Shown in pieces: positions 25,343 through 33,323 of a stretch of DNA of 60,810 bases. The stretch is from an uncultured Oscillospiraceae bacterium (GTDB lineage Bacteria; Bacillota; Clostridia; Oscillospirales; Oscillospiraceae): assembly GCA_910578505.1 (NCBI GenBank), contig CAJTPV010000017.1, positions 1 through 60,810 on the forward strand, given 5' to 3'. Below the pieces are notes generated by a model. It saw nothing but the letters and a program-made list of their open reading frames with translations, was not told where the DNA came from and made no database searches. Each line of letters opens with the position of its first letter. The first letter of the stretch is position 1. The position numbers were made by a program, and so were the translations under genes.

Positions 25343-26686
25343 TTACAGTCCCTGGGCAATCATTGCCTCGGAGATCTTTTTAAACGCGGCGATATCGTTC
25401 CCGGCGATAAGGTCGTACCCCAGGCCGTACGCCTCTGCGGCGGCGGCGGAAGCGTCGTAAATACTGCTCATGATGCCCCGCAGCTTCTCGTCCACCTCCC
25501 GGCGGGACCAGCTGTAGCGCAGGCTGTTCTGCACCATCTCCAACGCGGACACGGCCACGCCGCCGCTGCCCGCCGCCTTGGCCCCGGCGGTGAGGATCTT
25601 GGGGCTGAGCCGCAGCAGCTTCAGCGCCTCGGCGGAGGCGGGCATGTTGGCCGCCTCCACGTAGTAGCGCACGCCGTTGGCCAGAATCAGCACCGCGTCC
25701 TCCACGGAGATCTCGTTCTCCGTGGCGCAGGGGATGACGATGTCCACCGGCACCTCCCAGGGCTTCTTGCCGGGGTGGAACTCCACGCCGAATTTCTCCC
25801 CATAGGCCTCCACCCGGTCCTGGCCGCTGCCGCGCATTTCCCGGACAAAGTCGAACTTTTCCGCCGTGACCACGCCGTCCGGGTCGTACACATACCCGTC
25901 GGGGCCGGAGAGCGTCACTACCCTGCCGCCCAGCTCGGCGGCCTTCCGGCACACGCCCCAGGACATGTTGCCAAAGCCGGACACGGCGATTCGCTTGCCC
26001 GCCAGCGACTCCCCCTGGTGCTCCAGCATCCGGGCCAGGAAGTAGACTGTGCCGAAGCCGGCGGCCTCCTGGCGGATCTTGCTGCCGCCGTAGGTCAGGC
26101 CCTTGCCGGTGAGGGCGCTGCTCTCCGCCCGGCCCTTCACCCGCTTGTACGCGCCGTAGAGATACCCGATCTCCCGCACGCCCACGCCGATATCCCCGGC
26201 GGGCACGTCGGTGTCCGCGCCGATATAGCGGTAGAGATTGTACATAAAGCTCTGGCAGAAGCGCATGACCTCCCGGTTGGACCGGCCACGGGGGTCGAAG
26301 TCCGCGCCCCCCGCCGCGCCGCCGATGGGCAGCCCGGTCAGGGCGTTCTTATAGGTCTGCTCAAAGCCCAGGAATTTCACCACAGAGGCGGTCACCGACG
26401 GGTGGAACCGCAGCCCGCCCTTGTAGGGGCCGATGGCGCTGCTGAACTGCACCCGGTAGCCGTGGTTGGTGTGGGTCACGCCCTGGTCGTCCTGCCAGGG
26501 CACCAGGAAGGAGAACATCCGCTCCGGCTCCACCATCCGGCTGAGCACGTCCAGCCGCTCATAGACCGGCTTGTCAACGGCGGGCTCGATCATCTCCAGC
26601 CACGCCCGCACGCACTGCAGGTACTCCTGCTCATTGGGGTAGAGGCGCTCCAGGCGCTCCTGGACGCCGGCAATATACTCGTTCAT
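25343..26686 (-). CDS. Glutamate dehydrogenase paralogue lacking catalytic Lys125 (probable pseudoenzyme)
   Basis: This 447-residue hexameric-type GDH aligns with C. symbiosum GDH without offset at the active site: Lys89 (GPYKGGLRF), Lys113 (TYKNALTGLP) and Asp165 (VPAGDIGVG) are kept. The catalytic loop reads PIGGAAGGADFDP, so Lys125 is alanine. The codons are GCG GCG, two base changes from a lysine codon. The nucleotide-binding fold (AVSGFGNMSWGVCRKA) and the glutamate-site serine (AVSALEM) remain. It follows an intact gdhA by 12 bases. Without Lys125 strong dehydrogenase activity is unlikely; a structural or regulatory subunit role is my inference. Confidence 0.88.
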   Translation of the reverse strand: MNEYIAGVQERLERLYPNEQEYLQCVRAWLEMIEPAVDKPVYERLDVLSRMVEPERMFSFLVPWQDDQGVTHTNHGYRVQFSSAIGPYKGGLRFHPSVTASVVKFLGFEQTYKNALTGLPIGGAAGGADFDPRGRSNREVMRFCQSFMYNLYRYIGADTDVPAGDIGVGVREIGYLYGAYKRVKGRAESSALTGKGLTYGGSKIRQEAAGFGTVYFLARMLEHQGESLAGKRIAVSGFGNMSWGVCRKAAELGGRVVTLSGPDGYVYDPDGVVTAEKFDFVREMRGSGQDRVEAYGEKFGVEFHPGKKPWEVPVDIVIPCATENEISVEDAVLILANGVRYYVEAANMPASAEALKLLRLSPKILTAGAKAAGSGGVAVSALEMVQNSLRYSWSRREVDEKLRGIMSSIYDASAAAAEAYGLGYDLIAGNDIAAFKKISEAMIAQGL

Positions 26687-26698
26687 CCTGCCGCCCCC

Positions 26699-28045
26699 TT
26701 ACACCACGCCGTAGGCCAGCATGGAGTCCGCCACCTTCAGGAAGCCGGCGATATTGGCGCCCGCCACCAGGTTGCCCGGCATGCCGAAGCGCTCGGCGGC
26801 TTCGGAGGCGTTGCGGTACAGGTCGGTCATGATGCGCTTGAGGTGGTCGTCCACCTCCTCGAAGCTCCAGTAGAAGCGCATGGAGTTCTGGCTCATCTCC
26901 AGAGCGGAGGTGGCCACGCCGCCGGCGTTGGCGGCCTTGGCAGGGGCGAAGAGGATGCCCGCCGCCTGGAGGGCGTCCACGGCCTCCGGGGTGCAGGGCA
27001 TATTCGCGCCCTCGGCTACGGCGAAGCAGCCGTTGGCGATGAGGGCCTTGGCGGCGCCGCCGTCCAGCTCATTCTGGGTGGCGCAGGGCAGGGCGATGCC
27101 GCAGGGGATGCTCCAGATCCCGGCGCAGCCGGTGTGGTATTCCGCCTCAGGGTGGACGTCCACGTAGGCGCTGATGCGCTTGCGCTCCACCTCCTTCAGC
27201 TGCTTGACGAGGGGCAGGTCGATGCCGTTTTTGTCGTACACGTAGCCGCCGGAGTCGGACATGGCCACCACTTTTGCGCCGAAGGCGGCGGCCTTCTCGC
27301 AGGCGTAGATAGCCACGTTGCCGGAGCCGGAGATAACAACCGTCGCACCGTCAAAGCTCCTGCCATTGCTGCGCAGCATATTGTCCGCGAAGTAGCACAG
27401 GCCGTAGCCGGTGGCCTCGGTGCGGGCCAGGCTGCCGCCGTAGGTCAGGCCCTTGCCGGTGAGCACGCCGGTAAACTCGTTGGCCAGGCGCTTGTACTGG
27501 CCGAAGAGGTAGCCGATCTCCCGGCTGCCCACGCCGATGTCCCCGGCGGGCACGTCGGTATCCGGCCCGATATATTTGAACAGCTCCGTCATGAAGCTCT
27601 GGCAGAAGCGCATGACCTCGTTGTCGCTTTTCCCCTTGGGGTCAAAGTCGCTGCCGCCCTTGCCGCCGCCGATGGGCAGGCCGGTGAGGCTGTTTTTGAA
27701 GATCTGCTCAAAGCCCAGGAACTTGATAATGCCCTCATACACGGAGGGGTGGAACCGCAGCCCGCCCTTGTAGGGCCCGATGGCGCTGCTGAACTGGACC
27801 CGGAAGCCCCGGTTGACGTGGATGTTGCCCCGATCGTCCTCCCAGGGGACCCGGAACTTGATGATGCGCTCCGGCTCCACCAGGCAGTCCATCACGCCCT
27901 CGCGGATGTACTCCGGGTGGGCGTCCACCACCGGGGACAGGGACGCAAGGACCTCGCTGACGGCCTGATGGAACTCCGGCTCCGCCGGATTGCGCTGCAC
28001 CACGCGGTCCATAAGCTGGCGCAGATATTCATTGGAAATGCTCAT
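26699..28045 (-). CDS. gdhA: NAD(P)-dependent glutamate dehydrogenase
   Basis: A 448-residue enzyme that interconverts glutamate and 2-oxoglutarate plus ammonia. Active-site blocks are intact: GPYKGGLRFHPSV, FKNSLTGLPIGGGKGGSDFD and DVPAGDIGVGSREIGYL. The Rossmann motif is VVISGSGNVAIYACEKA. The start at 28045 follows GGAGG by 7 bases. It is first in a two-gene operon with a paralogue missing the catalytic lysine. A long leader of about 200 bases separates it from a consensus-like promoter. Confidence 0.95.
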   Translation of the reverse strand: MSISNEYLRQLMDRVVQRNPAEPEFHQAVSEVLASLSPVVDAHPEYIREGVMDCLVEPERIIKFRVPWEDDRGNIHVNRGFRVQFSSAIGPYKGGLRFHPSVYEGIIKFLGFEQIFKNSLTGLPIGGGKGGSDFDPKGKSDNEVMRFCQSFMTELFKYIGPDTDVPAGDIGVGSREIGYLFGQYKRLANEFTGVLTGKGLTYGGSLARTEATGYGLCYFADNMLRSNGRSFDGATVVISGSGNVAIYACEKAAAFGAKVVAMSDSGGYVYDKNGIDLPLVKQLKEVERKRISAYVDVHPEAEYHTGCAGIWSIPCGIALPCATQNELDGGAAKALIANGCFAVAEGANMPCTPEAVDALQAAGILFAPAKAANAGGVATSALEMSQNSMRFYWSFEEVDDHLKRIMTDLYRNASEAAERFGMPGNLVAGANIAGFLKVADSMLAYGVV

Positions 28046-28250
28046 ACTGATGCCTCCAAACCTGATTCCGGCGGCGGGGCTCCATGCCCCGGCGGCCGGT
28101 ATTTCCATCGCGTTTCGTGAGCCACCTGGCGTTTTGCACAACAGGCAAACCAGATATTGTGTGCATACGGAGGACATACCACAATACACATGACCGCCCC
28201 TGACGGGGTTTGTACAATACCGCAAATCGCTCACCGATGTTTTAACCGGC
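28046..28250 (-). other. Long 5' leader of gdhA
   Basis: About 200 transcribed bases between the predicted start and the gdhA ribosome site. It contains GC-rich complementary segments (GGCCGCCGGGG...CCCCGCCGCC region near 28060-28100, and GCACAATATC/TTGTGC-type pairs near 28130-28165). I compared it by eye with glycine, glutamine, c-di-GMP and purine riboswitch cores and saw no match. Confidence 0.35.
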
Positions 28251-28253
28251 TAA

Positions 28254-28283
28254 AGTGTAGCACAGAGTTTTTGTCCCCGTCAA
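28254..28283 (-). promoter_or_regulatory. Promoter of the gdhA operon
   Basis: TTGACG (28278-28283), 18-base spacer, TACACT (28254-28259) on the minus strand. Confidence 0.6.
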
Positions 28284-28383
28284 TAGTTTTTTGCGTTCCG
28301 CCTGGAATTTTGGTCCTTTGAATAAAAAATCACAAATGAAGGCAGAATCTTTCATCAAAATATTGCACCGGAAATGGCCGTCC

Positions 28384-28764
28384 CTACAGGATATTTTTGA
28401 TGCTGACGCTCTGGGTTTCCGCCAGCAGATCCATCTGCTCCATCAGCTGGGCCAGGAGGAGGTGGAAGTCGGCGTCGTCCTGCTGGCTGCACACCGCCTT
28501 CGCGCCGGCGAAAAGGGATTCCGCTTCGTCCAGGTCGCTGTGGTTCATGATGGTGTGGAAGAAGCCCTGGCTGCTGTCCCAGTCGTCGTAGGCTTCCAGC
28601 AGGCGCTTTTCGGCCTGGGACCAGTCCTCCTCCATGGCGGCCTTGTCCGTCTGTTCCAGCTGGGCGATCCAGTCGTCGGTGCGCTGGCGGACATAGCTGC
28701 CGGCCCAGAGGGAGAAGGCCAGGATCAGGGCCAGGAGCCCGGCGGGGATATAGAATGCTTTCAC
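28384..28764 (-). CDS. DUF4363 family protein
   Basis: 126 residues with one N-terminal membrane helix (YIPAGLLALILAFSLWAGSY) and an outer helical domain (WSQAEKRLLEAYDDW; LLLAQLMEQMDLLAETQSVS). This fits DUF4363, a small membrane-anchored family that commonly neighbours DUF421 genes in Clostridia. It overlaps the DUF421 stop by 4 bases, so the two are translationally coupled. Function unknown. Confidence 0.8.
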   Translation of the reverse strand: MKAFYIPAGLLALILAFSLWAGSYVRQRTDDWIAQLEQTDKAAMEEDWSQAEKRLLEAYDDWDSSQGFFHTIMNHSDLDEAESLFAGAKAVCSQQDDADFHLLLAQLMEQMDLLAETQSVSIKNIL

Positions 28765-29447
28765 GCGGTTCCCTCCTTTGCTACGCAGACTACGGTCCCG
28801 GCCTCGTCAACGGTCATGAGGAAGACCTGGCGGGGGGAGGTGAGGCTGCGGGATTTCAGCTGCTTTTCCAACCACTTCAGGTCGTAGCCGCTGCCGCTGA
28901 GATTGTGGGAGAGCAGGTGGCCGTCGTTGATGAGCAGGACGGGCAGGGTCACGTCGTCCTGCACCTCATGGTTCAGCACCTGGGGGGTGACGGGGCTGTC
29001 CTTGGTGTAGGGGAGGACGGACACCTGCCCGCTGGTCTCCAGGATGGCGTATTTTACGGCGCTGAGGTCGGCGTAGCCCTGACACCGCAGCTGCTCGAAG
29101 AGCTCGTCCACGGTGAAGCGGTTGCGGGCCATGCTCCGCTGGAGGACCTTGCCGTCCCGGACGATGACCGTGGGGTGGCCGCAGACCAGGCCCCGGAACC
29201 GAATGGATTTCAGGCTGAAGTAACTGAGCAGCATGGACAGGCACAGCAGGGTGGCAATGGGGAAGAGGCCGTTGACGAGAGGGATGCCGAAGTCCTGCAT
29301 GGGCACGGCGGCCAGATCGGAGATGATGAGGGTGAGCACCAGCTCGCTGGGCTCCAGCTCGCCGATCTGCCGCTTGCCCATGAGCCGCAGGCCCACCATC
29401 AGGATAAAATAGAGGATAATTGTACGGAAAAAGGCGGTTGTCATCAT
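28761..29447 (-). CDS. DUF421 (YetF/YcaP) membrane protein
   Basis: The start is at 29447 (ATG ATG behind AAAGGATG). Three N-terminal membrane helices contain YFILMVGLRLMGKRQIGELE and LTLIISDLAAVPM. A cytoplasmic alpha/beta domain follows (PTVIVRDGKVLQRSMARNRF; VDELFEQLRCQGYADLSAVK; AILETSGQVSVLPY). This is the YetF family, which in Bacillus affects spore membrane properties; its biochemical role is unsettled. Coupled to DUF4363. Confidence 0.92.
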   Translation of the reverse strand: MMTTAFFRTIILYFILMVGLRLMGKRQIGELEPSELVLTLIISDLAAVPMQDFGIPLVNGLFPIATLLCLSMLLSYFSLKSIRFRGLVCGHPTVIVRDGKVLQRSMARNRFTVDELFEQLRCQGYADLSAVKYAILETSGQVSVLPYTKDSPVTPQVLNHEVQDDVTLPVLLINDGHLLSHNLSGSGYDLKWLEKQLKSRSLTSPRQVFLMTVDEAGTVVCVAKEGTA

Positions 29448-29502
29448 TCCACATCCTTTCCGCACCAGTATCTGCAAGTCGTTCCAGAATTATACGGGGC
29501 GG

Positions 29503-30060
29503 CTACTGGACCCGCAGGAAAATGTCCTCCAGGCGGATGGTGAGGTCATCAAAGAGGCTGCACCGGAACTCCTTGGCGATTCCAGCCAGTTCCTTCTCCG
29601 GCGTATAGTCCGGGGGGACGAAATAGACCCCGCTCAGAACAAGCCGGCCACTGTCCTGGATGTATTGCTCCACCGTCTTTTCATTGGGGGACACGATCCA
29701 GTACTCCCGGACGCCGCACTTCCCGTAGACCTCCATCTTGCGTCCCCGGTCATTCTTTGCTGTACCGGGGGAGAGGACCTCAACCACCAGGTCCGGCGCG
29801 CCGTGTACGCCGTCGCCCTTGATTTTGTCAGGGTCGCAGACAATCATAAAATCAGGGATGAAATGATCCGTTTCTGTCAGATAGACCGCCTCGCCATCTC
29901 CAAAGGGTTCGCAGAGTTTTCCCTCTAAATATTTCCGAAACAGATAGTAAATATTGCCTCCAATTCGGTTGTGGTTGCTGGCGGCAGGCGACATCGCCAC
30001 GATTTCGCCGTTGATCAGCTCCTCCCGGAATTCCTCCTGGTATGCCAAATTGGTTTGCAT
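29503..30060 (-). CDS. Uma2 family endonuclease-like protein
   Basis: 185 residues with the PD-(D/E)XK pattern of Uma2 (DUF820): ELINGEIVAMSPA, HFIPDFMIVCDPDK, GAPDLVVEVLSPGTAKNDRG RK and YWIVSPNEKTVEQYI. The Asp and Glu-x-Leu residues of the nuclease core are present. Uma2 genes spread widely in Oscillospirales and cyanobacteria; cellular role unknown. A related fragment lies at 54822-54932. Confidence 0.88.
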   Translation of the reverse strand: MQTNLAYQEEFREELINGEIVAMSPAASNHNRIGGNIYYLFRKYLEGKLCEPFGDGEAVYLTETDHFIPDFMIVCDPDKIKGDGVHGAPDLVVEVLSPGTAKNDRGRKMEVYGKCGVREYWIVSPNEKTVEQYIQDSGRLVLSGVYFVPPDYTPEKELAGIAKEFRCSLFDDLTIRLEDIFLRVQ

Positions 30061-30195
30061 GGTGATTCCTCCTTTTCGTTAATATGTTTTAGTATACCAT
30101 GCCTGCCGGAAGGTTTCCACACCAATTTCAGACACAGCGGCGCGCAGATCAGACGAACGGGACGCCGCAATACCCGCAGCATCCCGTTCAAGCGC

Positions 30196-32181
30196 CTATT
30201 TGATCTCCGTCAGCGCCACCGCCTCCCCATCGCAGGTAATGCTCACCGGCGCGCCCTCCGGCAGGGAGAGCAGCACATAGCCGCTGTCCTTCTTCCGGAA
30301 GCGCACAATGTCCACCGTCCATTTGCCGTCTGACAACTCGGGCTCATAGCCGAAGCTCCAGGCGAAGCCATTGTAATAGATATACTGCCGCTCACCGGCG
30401 TGGATGAGATACCACTTGCGGACCGCGCAGTTCTGCATCGCCTTGCGGGCTGCCTCCGGCAGGTCCTCCCTGGATATGTTGACAATGGTATCCTCATCGA
30501 CCGGGTCATCCCACTCATCCTCCTCGAAATCGTCGCCAAACATCTCATCTATTTCGCTTTCCGTCAGATACCCCACAGTTTTGATGCTGCCGTCCGCATT
30601 CCGGGTGACCTTGACCGACACCGTGCCCTTTGGATTCGTATTGAGGGTGACAAAGGACTCGTTCGCCTGGAAATCCGCAAAAACCCTTGTCAGCTTCCCC
30701 TGATAATAGTAGTTCCAGCCACTCTTGGTAATGCCGTAAGCCTTGTACTCCTCCAGCAGCTGCTTTTCACGCTCCGCTGTAAGTTTGTCCGTCTCCTGCT
30801 GTACCCGCTCCGTCCCGGCGGCGTTGGCGAGCATGGCGGAAAAGGCGAGGCGCTTGTCCTCGACCGCCCTGTCCGCCCATGCTTCTCTGTCGGATTGGCT
30901 CATTCTGTTTATGGGAATGGAGAAGAAGGCGATTTTTTCATCGGCATACGCCTTTTCCGCGAACTCAGCAAACAGCGGGCTGTCCTGGGGGAGGCAGTTC
31001 ATACACGCGCCGTAATAGGCGATGCTGCCGTCCTCATAGCACAGATTCAGGTACTTGCGCTGGGCGGCTTCATCCAGCATGACATACGCCGCCGAAAAAC
31101 CGGCTACGTCCCCCTCCTGATAGCGCCGGTACGCGGCGGACGGACCGCCCTTGCCAGCGTTGGGGACTGCCGCGCCGGTATAGGCCCCCGCCGCAGCTCC
31201 ACCCAGCAGCAGTACAGCCGCCAGCAGGAACGAAACAGCTGTGACAATTCTGGAGTTTTTCTTGAAATTCATGATAGCACGCAACCTTTCCTTTAATAAT
31301 TCGCCGCTCTCATGCAGCGTAACCGACCCGGCGGAATCCCCGTAGCCGCCGCCTGCCGCCGTGGCCCGCAGCAGCATGTCGCCGTAAGCCCTGCGCTGCT
31401 GTGGCTCCAGGGAGCGCAGCACCGCCTCGTCACAGGCCAGCTCGCAGGCCCGGCTGATCTCCCGGCCCATCCACCACACCAGGGGATTGAACCAGTGCAG
31501 GCAGACCGTCGCCTGCACCAGCCATTTGTACAGCAGGTCCCGCCGCCGGTAATGGGTCAGCTCGTGGCGCAGGGTGTACCGGAAATCATCATCCGGCAGA
31601 CCGGCGTCCGGCAGGACGATGCAGGGCCGGAAAAAGCCCAGCAGCATGGGGGAGGACGCCAGCCGGTTTTCGTACAGCTCTATGGGGCGGTGGACGCCCA
31701 TCTCCCCGCAGAGCTCCCCCAGGCAGTCCAGCCGGGCGACATCCGACACCTCCGTGCATCCCGCCCGTATATACCTGCCGAAGCTCTGATAGACCGTGAT
31801 CTTCCGCAGCAGCAGGAGCGCCGCCGCGCCCAGCCATATGGCCCAGAGATTCTGCCGGAGCGCCCCGCCAATTTCCCAAGAGGGGGCGCTTTCGTCCTCC
31901 GGCGGCAGGACCACATCCCCCGCTGGGACCGCTGGCAGCGCAACCGCGTCCGCCGCCGGGACGGACACAGCGGCGCGGACGGGCTCCCGGAAGACCGCCC
32001 CCATCAGGCTCACCTCCGGCGACAGCGGCAGCAGCAGCCGGGCAATGACAATCAGCCAGATGTAATACTGCCACCGGCGGCTGAGCCTGTTCTTCAACAG
32101 CGGCCCGGCCAGCAGCAGGAACAGGATCAGCAGGGAGCCGGAGGCGGACAGAGAAACAAACACCCGAAATATGCCATTCAT
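30196..32181 (-). CDS. BlaR1/MecR1-like M56 membrane metallopeptidase
   Basis: This 661-residue protein has membrane helices in the first 330 residues and the M56 zinc motif LRHELTHYRRRDLLYKW, followed by NPLVWWMGREISRACELACD EAVL. The C-terminal outer region (from about 340) has no penicillin-binding domain; it holds a helical repeat (YGACMNCLPQDSPLFAEFAE) and a region with sequence like QYIYYNGFAWSFGYEPELSD. It overlaps the stop of the BlaI-type gene by 4 bases. The pair is expected to sense an outside signal and cleave the repressor; the ligand need not be a beta-lactam, and no beta-lactamase gene is nearby. Confidence 0.88.
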   Translation of the reverse strand: MNGIFRVFVSLSASGSLLILFLLLAGPLLKNRLSRRWQYYIWLIVIARLLLPLSPEVSLMGAVFREPVRAAVSVPAADAVALPAVPAGDVVLPPEDESAPSWEIGGALRQNLWAIWLGAAALLLLRKITVYQSFGRYIRAGCTEVSDVARLDCLGELCGEMGVHRPIELYENRLASSPMLLGFFRPCIVLPDAGLPDDDFRYTLRHELTHYRRRDLLYKWLVQATVCLHWFNPLVWWMGREISRACELACDEAVLRSLEPQQRRAYGDMLLRATAAGGGYGDSAGSVTLHESGELLKERLRAIMNFKKNSRIVTAVSFLLAAVLLLGGAAAGAYTGAAVPNAGKGGPSAAYRRYQEGDVAGFSAAYVMLDEAAQRKYLNLCYEDGSIAYYGACMNCLPQDSPLFAEFAEKAYADEKIAFFSIPINRMSQSDREAWADRAVEDKRLAFSAMLANAAGTERVQQETDKLTAEREKQLLEEYKAYGITKSGWNYYYQGKLTRVFADFQANESFVTLNTNPKGTVSVKVTRNADGSIKTVGYLTESEIDEMFGDDFEEDEWDDPVDEDTIVNISREDLPEAARKAMQNCAVRKWYLIHAGERQYIYYNGFAWSFGYEPELSDGKWTVDIVRFRKKDSGYVLLSLPEGAPVSITCDGEAVALTEIK

Positions 32182-32555
32182 TGCCCGCTCCCCTCCCAGA
32201 ACCGTTTCAGCTCCGCATAATCCTCCTCCGACAGCATATCCCCCTGAATCAATGTGGCCACAAGGCCCTTGGCATCCCCCTGGTACAGCTTGTTCAGGAG
32301 GGTCCGGGCCTGGGCTGTCTGGTATTCCGCCTCGGACACAACGGCGGTATACTCGTTGCGGCGGCCGATCTTGCTGGTTTTCAGCAGCCCCTTGTCCACC
32401 AGACGGGACAGCAGCGTGATGACCGTGTTTTTCTGCCAGACCCGGCCCCTCTTGACCAGCTCCTCCATAATGTGGGCGTAGAGGGCCGTACCCCCGCTGG
32501 CCCAGACGATTTTCATCAGCTCCAGTTCGGAGTCCGATACCTGCTGCAATGCCAT
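32178..32555 (-). CDS. BlaI/MecI-type repressor
   Basis: The start is at 32555 behind AAAGGAGG. The 125-residue product is a winged-helix repressor: VSDSELELMKIVWASGG, NTVITLLSRLVDKGLLKTSK and YTAVVSEAEYQTAQARTLLN. It ends in the dimerisation helices where the M56 partner normally cuts. The promoter contains two BlaI-like dyads, so autoregulation is expected. Confidence 0.92.
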   Translation of the reverse strand: MALQQVSDSELELMKIVWASGGTALYAHIMEELVKRGRVWQKNTVITLLSRLVDKGLLKTSKIGRRNEYTAVVSEAEYQTAQARTLLNKLYQGDAKGLVATLIQGDMLSEEDYAELKRFWEGSGQ

Positions 32556-32577
32556 ATTGTGATGACCTCCTTTGACG

Positions 32578-32626
32578 ACATGTTGTAGGCTAATTTTAAG
32601 ATAGCATATTGTAGTCCAAATGTCAA
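32578..32626 (-). promoter_or_regulatory. BlaI-type promoter and operators
   Basis: TTGACA (32621-32626), 17 bases, TATCTT (32598-32603) on the minus strand. One TACA-containing dyad (TACAATATGC, 32604-32613) lies in the spacer and one (TACAACATGT, 32578-32587) just after the start. Both resemble BlaI/MecI operators (TACA-N-TGTA). Confidence 0.7.
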
Positions 32627-32652
32627 GCACATTTTTTCATCTGCCGGACCGC

Positions 32653-32681
32653 TTGCAGTGGACCGCCCGCTGTGGTATACT
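32653..32681 (+). promoter_or_regulatory. Promoter of the CrtO-like gene
   Basis: TTGCAG, 17 bases, TATACT on the plus strand, 36 bases before the start; back to back with the BlaI promoter. Confidence 0.6.
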
Positions 32682-32717
32682 GGCGGCGGAAACATCCATC
32701 GGGAGGGACGGCGGAAA

Positions 32718-33272
32718 ATGGAAAACCGGATACAGCCACGGACAATTCTGCTGCTGGTCATGGCCGCGGGCCTGATTGGCTGCGCGGCCTTCGGCGGGGT
32801 TTACCGCCTCTCCCGCAGGGACTGGGCCTTCACGGCGCTGATAATTTCGGCCATGGTGGTCTACCATGTGTTCATCCGCTTTTTCGCGCCAGTCGTGCTC
32901 TGGGTCTTCTTCCGCAAGACCTACGACTACCGGCGGCGCTGGTTCCAGCCCAGGCGCTGGGAGCCCCGGCTCTACCGGCTGCTGCGGGTGAAGCGGTGGA
33001 AGGGGCGAGCCATTACCTACGACCCGCGGGAGTTTTCCCTCCGGCTGCACTCCCTGGAGGAAATCGTCAACAACATGTGCCACGCGGAGGCGGTCCATGA
33101 GCTGACCGCCCTGCTCAGCCTGCTGAGCGTGTTCTTTGCCGTTCCTCTGGGCGGAACCGCCGCCTTTTTTACGACGGCGGTCCTGGCGGCGTCGGTGGAC
33201 CTGGCGTGCGTGGTCATCCAGCGGTACAACCGGCCCAGGCTGGTAAAGCTCCTGGAGCGGAAGAGCGCATGA
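32718..33272 (+). CDS. CrtO-like membrane protein (glycosyl-diaponeurosporenoate acyltransferase family)
   Basis: 184 residues from the ATG at 32718 (GGGAGGG upstream). Four likely membrane helices and the pattern FFRKTYDYRRRWFQPRRWEP, LYRLLRVKRWKGR, NMCHAEAVHELTALLSLLSV, IQRYNRPRLVKLL fit the CrtO-like acyltransferase family common in Firmicutes. No carotenoid genes are in view, so the substrate is probably another lipid. Divergent from the BlaI pair; co-regulation by BlaI is possible because the promoters adjoin. Confidence 0.7.
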   Translation: MENRIQPRTILLLVMAAGLIGCAAFGGVYRLSRRDWAFTALIISAMVVYHVFIRFFAPVVLWVFFRKTYDYRRRWFQPRRWEPRLYRLLRVKRWKGRAITYDPREFSLRLHSLEEIVNNMCHAEAVHELTALLSLLSVFFAVPLGGTAAFFTTAVLAASVDLACVVIQRYNRPRLVKLLERKSA

Positions 33273-33276
33273 GGGC

Positions 33277-33317
33277 AGAAAACCGGGGGACCCGTCAAAT
33301 GGGTCTCCCGGTTTTCT
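33277..33317. terminator. Bidirectional terminator
   Basis: AGAAAACCGGG...CCCGGTTTTCT with inner GACCC/GGGTC stem, between the CrtO-like gene and purA, which converge here. Confidence 0.85.
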
Positions 33318-33323
33318 CAGTAA

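Noticed and set aside
25775..28120. A 781-codon plus-strand frame spanning both gdhA genes
   Set aside because: It crosses two real genes and their junction and has no recognisable domain; antisense artefact.
28046..28250. Cyclic-di-GMP or glycine riboswitch in the gdhA leader
   Set aside because: A GCAAAACGCCAGG stretch is faintly reminiscent of one, but the full conserved cores are missing.
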